Below are positions 15,501-25,793 of a DNA stretch of 64,000 nt, piece by piece; positions within the stretch are counted from its first letter, which is position 1, and every line of letters begins with the position of its first letter. Origin of the DNA: Nigrospora sphaerica. Its lineage: Eukaryota > Ascomycota > Sordariomycetes > Amphisphaeriales > Apiosporaceae. The notes under the pieces are model-generated. The model saw only the letters and a program-made list of their open reading frames with translations. It was not told where the DNA came from and made no database searches. The stretch covers positions 1,736,001-1,800,000 of the forward strand of contig JAGVVL010000017.1 of the NCBI GenBank assembly GCA_018287875.1. Direction: 5' to 3'. A program made the position numbers and the translations under genes.

Positions 15501-17001
15501 GTTCCGTGGCGTGCTTGAGGCGTGGAAACGGAACGCCAGAAAGCCCACGGGCGACGAGGCGGACCTCCTCTTCACCACGCAGATTGAGAAGCAGCACGAG
15601 AGCACCATGTCTACGGCGAAGAAGCTGACGGTCAAGCGAAGCCAAAACCTGGCGAAGAGTCTGCGCTCTCCCATGAACGAGGGGAGCAAAGTAAGCCTGA
15701 TTGACAAGGGCAGCGACACCCGCGACGTGCCGTACGAGGTGTTCGCTTGCATCACGGACGATCTTTTGCCCCTTGTCGAGATGGAGCAGAACTTCATTGT
15801 CGATTTCTTCCACGCCACCACGCTGGAGACGCTGGACTTCCCCGATGCCGTGGCCGCGGTGAAACCCCGTGACCGACGCGGAGGTGACCTGAGGCGGCAC
15901 AGGTTGATGGAGCCGGATCGCGACCTCGCCCGGCGCGTCACCAAGGCCATGGAGACCATCTTTGGGTTCCTGGAACAAGACCTGCAGAGTACGGTTGATT
16001 GGGTGCTGTCCCAGGATCCCTTGTAAGTGCCCGCGCGTCCCTTCCGCTGTTGTAGTCGCTAACATCGCCGCTGTAGACAAGGTGTGGGCGTCCTTGCCGT
16101 ACTAGAGCGCAAGCATGCGCAGATGACGCAGTCGAACCAGGACTTCCTGAACAACGTGCTCCACAAGCTGCACGGCACTCTGGAAGGTCGCTTCTCCAAG
16201 TTTGTGGACGAGCAGATCCGGGCCATTGAGGAAACGAAGGTCAAGATCAAGAAGCGGAAGGGCGTCATCTCGTTCATGCGCGTCTTCCCACATTTCTCGA
16301 TGTCCGTCGAGAGCATGATGACTACCGCCGACACCAACAGTTCGGCGCGCCGCACCGTCGACCGCGAGTACGACCGCATCATCAAGTCCATGTTCGACTC
16401 GCTCAAGGTCATCGCCCGCGAGAATCCGGGCACCCTGACGACGTCGGGGGCGGACCCCGAGGACAAGGAGGCGCTCAACTTCCACATCCTTCTCATCGAA
16501 AATATGAATCACTTCATTGAAGACCTCGACACACATGGTCTCGAGATCTTGGAAGAATGGAAGGAGGCGGCCGCATCGGAACTGAACGAACACATGGACC
16601 TGTACCTCAACGCCGTAATGCGCCGTCCTCTGGGCAAGCTGCTGGAGTACCTCGAGAACATCGAGGCGCAGGTGGCGTCGGGCAAGTCGACGACCATCAT
16701 CGCGGCCCAGCCAAGCAACTCCAAGAGCATGTTCAACAAGCTCTTGTCCAACTGCGACGGACGCGAGATCAGGAAGGGCGTCGAGTCGCTGAGGAAGAGA
16801 GTGGAGAAACACTTTGGAGACGCCGATGAGGATCCTCAGGGAGGCCGGGCGCTGGTGAACCGCGTGCTGCGGGAGTGTGAGAGGTTCTACGGCGAGGTCG
16901 AGGTCCGCATCAGCACGGTGACGGCCAACGTGTACGGCGGCGACGTGCTCTTTGAATGGCCTAGGGCCGAAGTCAAGGCGGCTTTTGCCGGGGGCAGATG
17001 A
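12592..17001 (+). CDS. SEC3: Exocyst complex component Sec3
   Basis: Spatial landmark subunit of the exocyst, which tethers secretory vesicles to the plasma membrane at growing tips; 1388 aa. Exons are 12592-12700, 12835-14840, 14896-16022 and 16077-17001, and all junctions keep frame (gtaagc/acag, gtgggt/tttag, gtaagt/ctgtag). Residues about 38-160 form the Sec3 PH-like domain that binds PIP2 and Rho GTPases (METYITHIRITEY, RVIIVAVRKSGRVRMHKSKE, SIGKTWDLNDL, KPYYWQA). A long Pro/Ser-rich disordered linker (about 170-600, with a polyproline block near 327-364) follows, then the coiled-coil and helical Sec3 C-terminal domain (about 600-1388, starting near DFTQWLDHFGWV). The linker polyproline could bind formin or SH3 partners; this is inference. 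The first intron (134 nt) is the longest accepted here. An AATAAA-like signal follows the stop. Confidence 0.95.
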
Positions 17002-17013
17002 GGTAACTTTAAT

Positions 17014-17019
17014 AATAAA
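17014..17019 (+). terminator. Poly(A)-signal-like AATAAA after SEC3
   Basis: A perfect AATAAA hexamer lies 13 nt after the SEC3 stop codon. Fungal polyadenylation signals are loose, so this is only a candidate positioning element. Confidence 0.35.
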
Positions 17020-17974
17020 CGACTTGACGGGTAAGATGAAGCGGTCGAGCAGGGAGCACCAACAAGGGGTCAGGGGTGAAGGGATCGATGTAGGTGCTGG
17101 ATAGGTGGTCAACGAGATGGATTGTTTCGACGTATGGGATTTCGGTCTCGTGCATGTACGCGGGTGGTGTGTCCGACTTGGCTTTGCGTGCAGCACGTCG
17201 TCGCCCCTGCTGCTGCTACTGCCGCTCGTGGACAGCGGCTATTCTAGACGACGGCATACTCGGTGTGCTGTGGTCAACTAGGGCAGAGCGGAACTTGGCT
17301 GTGGCCGCGAAGCCCTGACCTTATCCCCCCTCTTGGGTTTCTCGGCGCTAAGCCCGGCCACTTCATCAGCATGCCCAGGTAGAATCGCGGAGGGGGGATA
17401 AGGGCTTGGTAGGTATAACAGTAGAAAAGCTGGAAGATGAACCGTGTCGTATCACAGGTGGACTGGCAAACCCCTCCCTCTCTCTGCGAACTCGGGCATC
17501 AGTGTACAAACAGTAAAGTAGTCAATGTGGCCAAGCCAATCTTGAATTCCGCAACCAACTTGACTGCGGGACTCGAGAGTCCACCTACACTGGCCATGAT
17601 CGCGATGGGGGTATAGTACCATGACGCTTTGCCAGACTGTGAAACGGAGAAGGAAAACAAAGCTTTTGGGGGAAGGGACCGACCTTATTACTTCTTATGT
17701 CATCCCCCCATACTGTGACTGGCCCCTCCACAGTTCGACAATGGCTATGCAAGACGGGCAATCACGTCGGTCTTGGAGAACACAGAGCAACCTCGTTTCA
17801 GCTCTTGTCGCCTCACGCCCTCCTCCCACTGCCATCCGGCATACTCCCTTCTTCTTATCCACCACGGGAGCGCAGGCCGGGGTTCGTGGTACTTCGGGTC
17901 TTCAGATGCAAGGCCATGTCGCCGAGACCTTTTCCGTACCGCGGGGACAGGCCTGGGGTGGTACGGACCATGAC
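17020..17974. other. Intergenic, no gene seen
   Basis: About 950 bases downstream of SEC3. Several short overlapping open frames exist, but none has codon bias or family support. No RNA gene was recognised. Confidence 0.5.
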
Positions 17975-18300
17975 CTAGTCGGCATTCTCGGCGTCGTTCA
18001 CGTCGTAATCGTGCGTCTCATCCTCGAACTCCCCGGGGCCGCGCCGAGCGCCTGGGGCCCGCCGTTCCCGTCCGCGTTCTGGTCCGCCGCGACGAACTCG
18101 TACACGAGGTTGCGCGGCTCGCCCGCGCCCGCGCCGCGATGAGCTCCGTCGCCTCGGGCAGCACGCACCCCCGGAGCCGGGCGCTGCGGCGCGGCCGCGG
18201 TCGCCGGGCCATCGCGGCGAACGGCGGAGGGGCGATTCGGTCCGAAAGAGGTTTGTGAGTCCCGGATGGCGCGCAGCTTTCTCGGGTTGGTGGCCGACAT
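17975..18300 (-). pseudogene. Possible small gene with coding signal spread over all three frames
   Basis: Read on the minus strand from an ATG at 18300, the frame starts MSATNPRKLRAIRDSQTSFG and continues Arg/Pro-rich. Coding character (almost all codons ending in G or C, and protein-like composition) then moves to a second frame (LPEATELIAARAR), returns to the first (EPRNLVYEFVAADQNADG, then PQALGAAPG), and ends in the third (EFEDETHDYDVNDAENAD and TAG at 17975-17977). Gaps between segments are a few nucleotides, too short for introns, and fall in runs of G and C. Either this is a recently broken small gene, or the sequence has indel errors in GC-rich runs. The CT-rich stretch upstream (18300-18760) could be a 5' UTR. 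I do not recognise the product. The alternative is that only the first frame is real and ends at 17998. Confidence 0.4.
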
Positions 18301-19433
18301 CGACGGGCGCGAGCCGGTTGGCGCACTGAGAGTGGTGTAAGAACCAACGGTTTGAGAAGGCGCTGCCGAACGAGGGCGGGGAATCAAGGGCAAGAAGGGA
18401 CGGTCTGGGCCGGAAAAGGAAGGAGCTCGAAGATGCGGTGACAATGGGGAAACCGAGAGGGCGGGAACCTGCCGGTCTTTTCTTTTTTTTCCCCGACGAG
18501 AAGACGGGTGCAAGTTGTTGGAATAGGTATTGTAGGATGAACGACGGACGGCTTCTTTTTCCTATGAAGGAAGAGGCTCGAGGATTCGGTGACAAGCCAA
18601 TGTGCAGGAAAAATTCGACGACCTTGGGTTTGTTTCCTCTCCCGAAACGGGGGCCGAGGGTGGAAGGGAGTGAATGATGCCCTGGGGAAGTAACTTGTCT
18701 GGACCGGCAAGGCGGCGAAGGTGGCAATGGCGACGCCGGGGCCGACGGTCACTATAACGACGAGCAACTAGGGACCCGGGGAATGTACAGGCTGGCGGTT
18801 TAGAATAACTTGTGCGGTGACGTCCAGGACCAATGCATAGGAATCATCCATTTCCTATCTCTAAGAAGAGATGATGAAGGCATGTGTACGGTAGTAGGAA
18901 GGAGCAACAAGTACCCAAGTACCCCCCCATGGGGATGGGCAAATCAAAGCTCCCCAGGGGCGGCCAACTAGTAAACACTTAAATACGAACGGAAGCATAG
19001 GAGAGGGGAATGGCCCCTACCAGTGGACCATCTGCTCCGATGGAACGAGCGATTGCAGCTTGGACGCAATGGCCTCTCCTTCCGCTGTCCGATGTCGTGG
19101 TGCGAATGGTGAGTGATAAGAGCCGAGGGAAGTCACCGGGCACGTAGCAAGGTCAAGTCCGACGTGTCGATATTCGATATATGTATGGGTTTATATAAGT
19201 ACTTGGGTAGAGAGATAGCATGGTGGCTGGGTGCCTCTACCGACGTCGGTATTTTCTAGTGAAGGCCCAAGAAAGACCATGGCGCATCCGGAGACGGACC
19301 ATACCCAGTAAGACTCGAACCAGCATACCTGCTCTTCTTCTGAATAGGCAGAAGACGGGTCAATGGCCAACTGCCTGTGTGATGTTATTCCCATGGATTT
19401 CCCCTGGGCAAGCCAGATGCGTCCCCCGACTCT
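18301..19433. other. Intergenic
   Basis: About 1.1 kb. The part next to 18300 is pyrimidine-rich on the minus strand and may be a leader. At about 18705-18767 on the minus strand a short hydrophobic frame (VVIVTVGPGVAIATFAALP) preceded by ctag could be an exon of the gene at 17975-18300, but no ATG was found for it. The remainder shows nothing. Confidence 0.4.
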
Positions 19434-20056
19434 TCAAGAAGCCGGCGTCGTGATCTGCAGGAGATATGTTAGCCCCGTGTGTTCTTTTTTTGGGGGCCCC
19501 AACGGGAGGGGGAAACATACCTGCCAGGTGTCAATGACGACATAGCCGTCGCCGCCATGCAGGATGCCCACGGCCACGACGTTGTTGAGCCAGTAGTAGT
19601 CCTTGTGGCCCGTTTCGAAGTGGCAGTGGAGGTGGATGCTGCCGTCCTTCTGCGCCGGGCCGTTGGTCCGGATAAAGATATTGGCGCCGTCCTCGGTCTG
19701 CAGCTGGTAGCGCGTGTCCGGGTGGAAGGTTCCGTACGGATCCGTCAGGCCCCAGTCGGCGCCGAGGTTGAGGACCTTGCCTGAGGGAAAGGGGTTGCGT
19801 CAGTGGGTGGAAAGATAAAAAGCCAACAAGCCGTCGCTGTCGAGGGAGGGAAGAACAACTCACCCTTCAGCTTGGGCCCCGTGAACTCGCCGCCTGTGAT
19901 GGGGATCGCCACGCGGTTGCCCAGCGGGCCGGGCCCGATGTCGATGGCCGGCGCCAGCGTCGCGTTCACCGTGTACAGGTAGCTGTAGCCCGGCGGCGTC
20001 GGGTCCGCGAGGGCCAGGCCCAGGCAGGCCAGGAGAAGGAAGACGAGCGAGTGCAT
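19434..20056 (-). CDS. Secreted DUF3237 domain protein
   Basis: Small secreted beta-barrel protein of the DUF3237 (UPF0311) family, 157 aa, biochemical role unknown. Exons (minus order) are 20056-19864, 19780-19521 and 19454-19434. The introns are gtgagt...cctcag (83 nt) and gtatgt...cctgcag (66 nt), and both keep frame. Residues 1-17 are a clear signal peptide (HSLVFLLLACLGLALAD). The family core is visible: RVAIPITGGEFTGPKLKG, VLNLGADWGL, DTRYQLQTEDGANIFIRTNG, and HFETGHKDYYWLNNVVAVG. The last exon encodes only ITTPAS. Length fits the family's usual 140-160 aa. A TATA box lies about 115 bases upstream of the ATG. Bacterial DUF3237 proteins are cytosolic, so the secretion signal is a fungal feature. 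Confidence 0.85.
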
Positions 20057-20171
20057 CGGGATCGGGATACGAGGCCGTGGCCGGAGGAGCTTAAGTGCGT
20101 GTGTCGGGTGAAAGCGAGCGAGCAGGCAAAACACAACCTCCCTCTCACCGCCACGCCTCGCGTTCCATCAC

Positions 20172-20177
20172 TTTATA
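20172..20177 (-). promoter_or_regulatory. TATA box of the DUF3237 gene
   Basis: The minus strand reads ctataaag, a good TATAAA match 116 to 121 bases upstream of the DUF3237 ATG at 20056. This would place transcription start roughly 80-90 bases before the ATG. Confidence 0.5.
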
Positions 20178-23100
20178 GTCGCCGCGGCCCGCGAGGGAAG
20201 ACCCCGATGGCCCACGGCTCTAGCCGGTCAATTACCGGTAGCCGAGTCCTGCGAATCTGCCTTCCCCGCATCTTCCATCTTGATTTGGACCTTGTAGCGG
20301 AGATGGCCAGCAAGATCTGCGTCGTGCGGAGAAGATGGGGAAGGCACAACCCAGCCACTCCAGGGGGTTTGCCGCCTTCTCGATAGTGGGCAGGCTCGTG
20401 GCCTCCACCCTTCGTCCGGATAAAAGCACTACCAGGAGAGTGCCCGTCGCCGATCCACCGAGTCCCAAAAGAGACAATACCCGGTTACAACCTGTCCCGA
20501 GACTGGGTTGTGGCAAACCACCAGATAGACATGGCCAGGAAACCGTGATTCGCGCTCGTACTAAGCCGTCAAAATGGTACCTGCGTCAGAGCCATGGGGA
20601 TACAAGGTGCCCCATGGGGATGTCACACGACGGGCCGCGGGGAAATCATGGCCTAGTGCAAACGACGGGCGTAGCAGGCGAGTCCAAACAAAAGTGACTC
20701 ATTCCACTTAAAACACCGAGTGCTCAGTGTCCAGTCAACTAACATCCATACACACAGTCTTTAAGATCTTTCTAAATCGACCTAAAATTGCCGAACTACC
20801 TCGTTAACCAGAGTATAGGGATAAAGATACCCGGCTTCTTAAGCGCTTTTCTATTAACGTGCCGATGTCCTATGTAAGATAGCTGCGCACATATACAAGG
20901 GAACGCGAGAGGCTATTAAGGTGGGGATGCCCACTTAGACGGCATGTACCGCCTGTCAAATGCCCTAGTCCAGGAACCGCCAACGCCCAGTCCAAACATG
21001 GCTGGCCAGCGAATATGTCCGTTTGACTTGGCCCGTGAATCGAGCGTCATCGCCTTGGTTGCCGAGAACGGAATACCCTGCTGCCCAAGGGGTTGGCCAC
21101 CGCTATGCCACGCGATGAGAACGAAACTCAGTTAACCTGTGTTCCTAGCGATTTACAGATTTGCGGATGTCACATTGAATTCAAGACTGACAAGTTGATC
21201 CATCGTTCAGACGCATTGGCCAAGGTGTATTATCAAATAATGTATTCATCAAGCGTCGAGCCAACAATGTGGCCGGCGAATAGTGGCATATCCAAATCTT
21301 GTGTTGAAACAACCCTACGCCGACTTGTGAGAAGGTACCTACCTTACCGGCGGTCTGGCCACTACAGTCTGCATGCCCAGTGAACATGGGATTGTACATG
21401 ATCCTATGATGCGAATGTTAGCAGCTGCTAAATCCCCGAGGGTGAACTGCAAACAGTGAATCTTGTGTTTAATCAGGGTATAGAGCCTTGTCAAAGGCGA
21501 TATCATCAAAGCCCATAGAGCTATGTTGACCGTCGTGATAATTTGTACATCATATAAAACGGAAGGGGCGGACAGAGAAGGGTATAAAAGGGTAGCTTAC
21601 CTTGAAAGTTAGCCGATCACACTGGGTGGTGTAGCAAATGCCAGGCTGTGCGACGTGTGTCAGTCAGGGTCCGACATCAAAAGCGATAGCAAAGGAGCAT
21701 GGGCTTGAAGTCAGAGGACTAGTCTCTTCTGCGCCGTTAAGCTCTGACATATGCTTGTCATTTTGTCGAGTCAATTCATCATTTGGAAGATGGTGTTGTA
21801 AGATGAAAAAGCGCGGCCTACCATGTGTTACAGCGGAAGGGCCCTGACCAACGGGGGTAGTACTTCCACAGCATGTGGCAGTATCTGGTTTTCAAGTCAG
21901 CGCGAGTCCCCTTCAACATGGTCATGAATCAGAGAGCCGTGTCTTCAAGTCAGTTTGGCATGAATGGTATTAAAAGAAAGGTTGTCTGCATCGGAAACCC
22001 GAGTAAGACTCGTCATCTAGGTATCATCATGTGAAGTGGTTTGGGGAGGACGAAGAAAATGGTGACACCTACACTGACGTTGCCCAGGCAGCGCATGCCC
22101 CGCGTGGAGGCCGTCCGGAGACAAATACACCAGCATATCCCACCTACTATAAACGGGTCAGACCGGCTCTCGCAGTATTCTCAGGCGTGGAGAAATGGCG
22201 GTTCAAATCAGTGGGCGAAGGTTTTCTAGGCCTTGCCACAAAATGGCGTATCGTCTCATGTGAAAGTGATTCGGAGCCCAGTGCCGTTTCATCATGTGAA
22301 CCGCGGAGTGAATCGAGAGGATTATCGCATACCCTTGAATTGCTATGTCAACCTGGACTTTGGCGGAGTTAGCCATTGGACTTCGCGGATGCAATCGAAA
22401 GTAGATCAAGGCAAAGGTGGGAAGATCAGAAAACAGCCAAATTTTTTTCGTCAACGAGGAACTCGGACGGTAATTTCCAGCTGTGCAAAAGCACAGAAGT
22501 GTTCATCATGTAGGTTGGGTTGCATGTGTCGAGAAGGAACCGTGAAGACTTACCGTTGCGTCCAGGTCTCGACGGCCATTACGGGTGCCACTCCACCCAA
22601 GGTGAAAGATAACTCGCCGTCCTGCTCTGCTCCAGCGCGTCTGCACAGCCCTCGACTCGGATTGCCAGTAACAGGCGTAATAGAATCTGGGGAACCGTTA
22701 GTAAGCTGAAGCTCCCATCTGCTTTCGAGAACCGCGCTCGTGATCTTCTGTCTCAGACTGACGTGTAAAAGAGGTTTCATTCCATTTGGTCAAAGACTCT
22801 AGTTTGCGGTTTACAACATGTCATCAGAGGAAGGAGGGAGGGGAAGGAACCGTTGCAAATAAGGAGAAGAAACCTACCAGGTCAGGCCGCGCGCGAGCGA
22901 GCAGCATCTGCCCGCTCGCGCAGCTCGACGTCTCGGCGCGTCCGGGAAAAGAGGCTGCAGAGTGAACGTGAAGCTTGGAGACGGGAAAATTTGAAATTTC
23001 AACAGAGCTCGGCTTTTTGGAGACGCGACTGTCAATAAGTCAAGTTGGTCCTAGTTTGGGTTGGGCTCGCCGCTTCGGAAGAACACTCGGCCGACGGGAC

Positions 23101-24206
23101 GGGACGGAACTTGGATAAGGGCTGCCGAGGCTGCCCCTCAGTGGCTCGTGCCCAGCCTCTGTCATCCATTGCCGTCTTTGTTGAAGCCACACCAACACTC
23201 TCGCACCCCTCCAGCTCTCGCCCCCCAAACCAGCTTCAGCCACCAGCCCCTCCCTCGGTTTCCCCCTCTTCCGCCCCTCCACTTTGCCCCTGGATCGACC
23301 TCCACGGAGAGAGTGGAAGGTTGGCGAGGCTGCTGGAGACTCAAGCCGACCGCCGGCGCAAATGTCATACCTCTCTCCACTTTCATGCCGCCGCGTTGTC
23401 GGTGGGTGCAGGGCGTCATGGGCGGAGTCGGGATGCGCGTACTTCATCGAATTTGCGCTTTGCGATCGAGCATGGCGTCCTCTGACACGCTCGACCCGGC
23501 GGACCATAGGTCCGGAGTGGTGCGAGCAGTGCTCCCCAGAGCGGAGGGTAATTTAGTGAAGAGAAAAGGATAGGCAATTGAAACAGTGCCCCCGATTCCC
23601 ATCACATGCAGCCGTGCATGGATGAGAGCCAGTGGCCCGGTGCTCACGAGATCCCCAGTCCAATGAGGGGTGACGTATAGGAGGCACGCTCCCCAGACTA
23701 ACTCGTCGTGTACGTATTGGGCCGATGCGACCCGACCCTCGGCCAGTTGCCCGACTACCTTTCGCACCTCTGCCTCCATCGTGACCCGGGAAATCTTCTT
23801 TGTTGCCGGAACGTGGGCAAGCAGGGGCCCCCCTCATTCACCCCAATTCCCCCTCGGCCGAAGCTCTCGCGCCCGTACCTGGCGGGGCCTGGGCTGAGAT
23901 CGGGACCTTCTCGGCATCTTCTCCAATCTCAGTCCACCCGCATTCCCCTTCAGCCGAGAGCGCATGTCACGCATTCGCTGGTAAGGCGGGGGGGACCCAG
24001 TGGGGAGCGTTGGACGACTGGAGGTCTGGAGGCGAACAGGTTGACTCTCATAAACCCACAACCGCCCCGCGGTAGATCCCACGCTTAGGTATTGGTTTCG
24101 TCACAGTTGAACGCGACTCGAGAGGTCCCATCCCCGTCCCAGGCCTTTATTATCCTGCTCGCTGGCTGATGTGCTAAGTAAAGCCTTCCGCAGTCCTGTT
24201 CAGCTC
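20178..24206. other. Long gene-poor intergenic region
   Basis: Just over 4 kb without a convincing gene. The 20700-22800 part is visibly richer in A and T than the rest of the window and has no G/C-ending codon bias, which suits decayed non-coding or repeat-derived DNA. Three diverged copies of a motif starting TCATGTGAA lie near 22029, 22255 and 22291. A 9-bp perfect inverted repeat (gcgcgagcg/cgctcgcgc) lies at 22891-22921. From 23040 to 24200 the DNA is C/T-rich and may hold distal promoter elements of the fructose-bisphosphatase gene. Confidence 0.45.
23882..23991 (+). promoter_or_regulatory. Two CreA-like GCGGGG sites upstream of fructose-bisphosphatase
   Basis: GCGGGG at 23882-23887 and 23986-23991 fits the CreA/Mig1 consensus SYGGRG. 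Fructose-1,6-bisphosphatase is glucose-repressed in fungi through this factor, so paired sites 350-450 bases before the ATG are plausible. The motif is short and common in GC-rich DNA. Confidence 0.25.
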
Positions 24207-24298
24207 CTTCTCCTCACGATCCTTCCTGAATACCAACTCTTCCTCCTACACCTTCTCCTCTCCTCTTCCCTCGGTTTCCCTCTCTTCTCCCGCAGTTC
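24207..24298 (+). promoter_or_regulatory. CT-rich promoter or leader tract
   Basis: About 90 bases of nearly pure pyrimidine lie 40 to 130 bases before the fructose-bisphosphatase ATG. Such tracts are common near transcription starts of well-expressed filamentous fungal genes. Confidence 0.45.
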
Positions 24299-24338
24299 CA
24301 ACCCCAAACCAGCTAGATACCCCCCCTACACATAGACA

Positions 24339-25489
24339 ATGGCTTCCAACAGCGAGATGCCCCCGGCCGAAACGGCCACGATCAACACAGACATCATTAC
24401 CTTGACCCGCTTCCTGACGGAAGAGCAGACCAAGGTGAAGGAGGCGACCGGAGACTTCACGTAAGTGCCCAACCCTGTTCCGAATAGGGGACGTTCGCTT
24501 GCTGACGACGGCCGCGCACGCTTCAGACTGCTATGCCACGCGCTCCAGTTCTCCTTCAAGTCCATCTCGTACTACATCCGCCGGGCGACGTTAGTCAACC
24601 TGACGGGCCTGGCAGGCCAGTCGAACGCGACGGGCGACGACCAGAAGAAGCTGGACGTCATCGGCAACGACCTGTTCATCGCGGCCATGAAGTCGTCGGG
24701 CAAGTGCGCGCTGCTGGTGTCGGAGGAGGAGGAGGACGTCATATTCTTCAAGGACCAGCAGAACGCACGTTACGCCGTGGCCTGCGACCCCATTGACGGC
24801 AGCTCCAACCTCGACGCCGGCGTGTCGGTCGGCACCATCTTCGGCATCCACAAGCTCGCCGAGGGTTCGACGGGCACCAAGGAGGACATCCTGAAGCCCG
24901 GCACCGAGCTGCTGGCCGCCGGCTTCACCATGTACGGCGCCTCGGCCCAACTCGTCATCACCATGAAGGGCGGCACCGTCAACGGCTTCACCCTCGACAC
25001 CTCCTTCGGCGAGTTCATCCTGACGCACCCCGACATGCGCATCCCCAAGAGCCGCGCCATCTACTCCACCAACGAGGGCAACTCGATGTACTGGGAGGAA
25101 AACACCAAGGCCTACTTCGACGCGCTAAAGTACCCCAAGGAGGGCAAGCCCTACAGCGCGCGCTACATCGGCTCCATGGTGGCCGACGCCTACCGCACCC
25201 TGCTGTACGGCGGCATCTTCGCCTACCCCGCCGACAAGAAGAGTCCCAAGGGCAAGCTGCGGATTCTGTACGAGTGCGCCCCGATGGCCATGGTGTTTGA
25301 GAACGGTAAGTGGTGTGACCCACATGTTGGAGGCGCCCAGATACTGACAGCGTTGCAGCCGGCGGTCAAGCCATTAACAGCAAGATGGAGCGCATGATGG
25401 AGGTTGTGCCAGAGGACATACACGACCGTTCCGGTATCTACCTGGGTAGCTACGACGAGGTCGAGAAGGTCAAATCCTTCCACAAGTAA
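24339..25489 (+). CDS. FBP1: Fructose-1,6-bisphosphatase
   Basis: Cytosolic gluconeogenic enzyme hydrolysing fructose 1,6-bisphosphate to fructose 6-phosphate; 343 aa, the usual length. Exons are 24339-24460, 24527-25305 and 25359-25489; introns gtaagt...cttcag (66 nt) and gtaagt...ttgcag (53 nt) both keep frame. The metal and substrate site CDPIDGSSNLDAG is at residues 127-139. Other family blocks are present: LTRFLTEEQ, LVNLTGLAG, DVIGNDLFI, RYIGSMVADAYRTLLYGGIFAYPADK and GGQAINSKMERMMEVVPEDIHDRSGIYLGSYDEVEK (quoted in parts at residues about 300-335). The N-terminus has no RRDS-type phosphorylation site like that of the yeast enzyme, although serines at residues 3 and 5 are present. A CT-rich tract and possible CreA sites upstream suit carbon-source control. 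The gene is convergent with the DUF1295 gene. Confidence 0.96.
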
Positions 25490-25793
25490 AGCTTTGCACC
25501 GGCACGGGAAATTATTTTGGCGTAATCGGAATTTGGGATCCGGCGCTCGCGAACGTAAGCCATGATACGAAATGATTGATTGACAAAAGTACCAGGAACA
25601 GCTTGATAGCTACTGGACAGAATGTACAATCTTATACCCCCCCAATATTCAGCATGCATCATACCACGCTCCTTCCACAGGGCGCTTGTATTATATACCT
25701 GGTCCAAGTAGCAAAGCATGGTGCATTCCACCGTCCCTCGTCGCGTTACGAAAGTTCCGTTCGGGGTAGTTCGAGGCGCCGCGCGCCTGTCAA
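25490..25793. other. Convergent 3' intergenic spacer
   Basis: 304 bases between two convergent stop codons, holding both 3' UTRs. No gene seen. Confidence 0.6.

Noticed and set aside
19300..19400. tRNA-like minus-strand segment with ggttcgag and a 7-bp hairpin
   Set aside because: The hairpin loop has 6 bases, the acceptor ends do not pair, and it lies just after the DUF3237 stop.
23040..24100. Overlapping open frames of 90-170 codons on both strands
   Set aside because: They arise from C/T-rich, stop-poor DNA and are in several conflicting frames without domain evidence.
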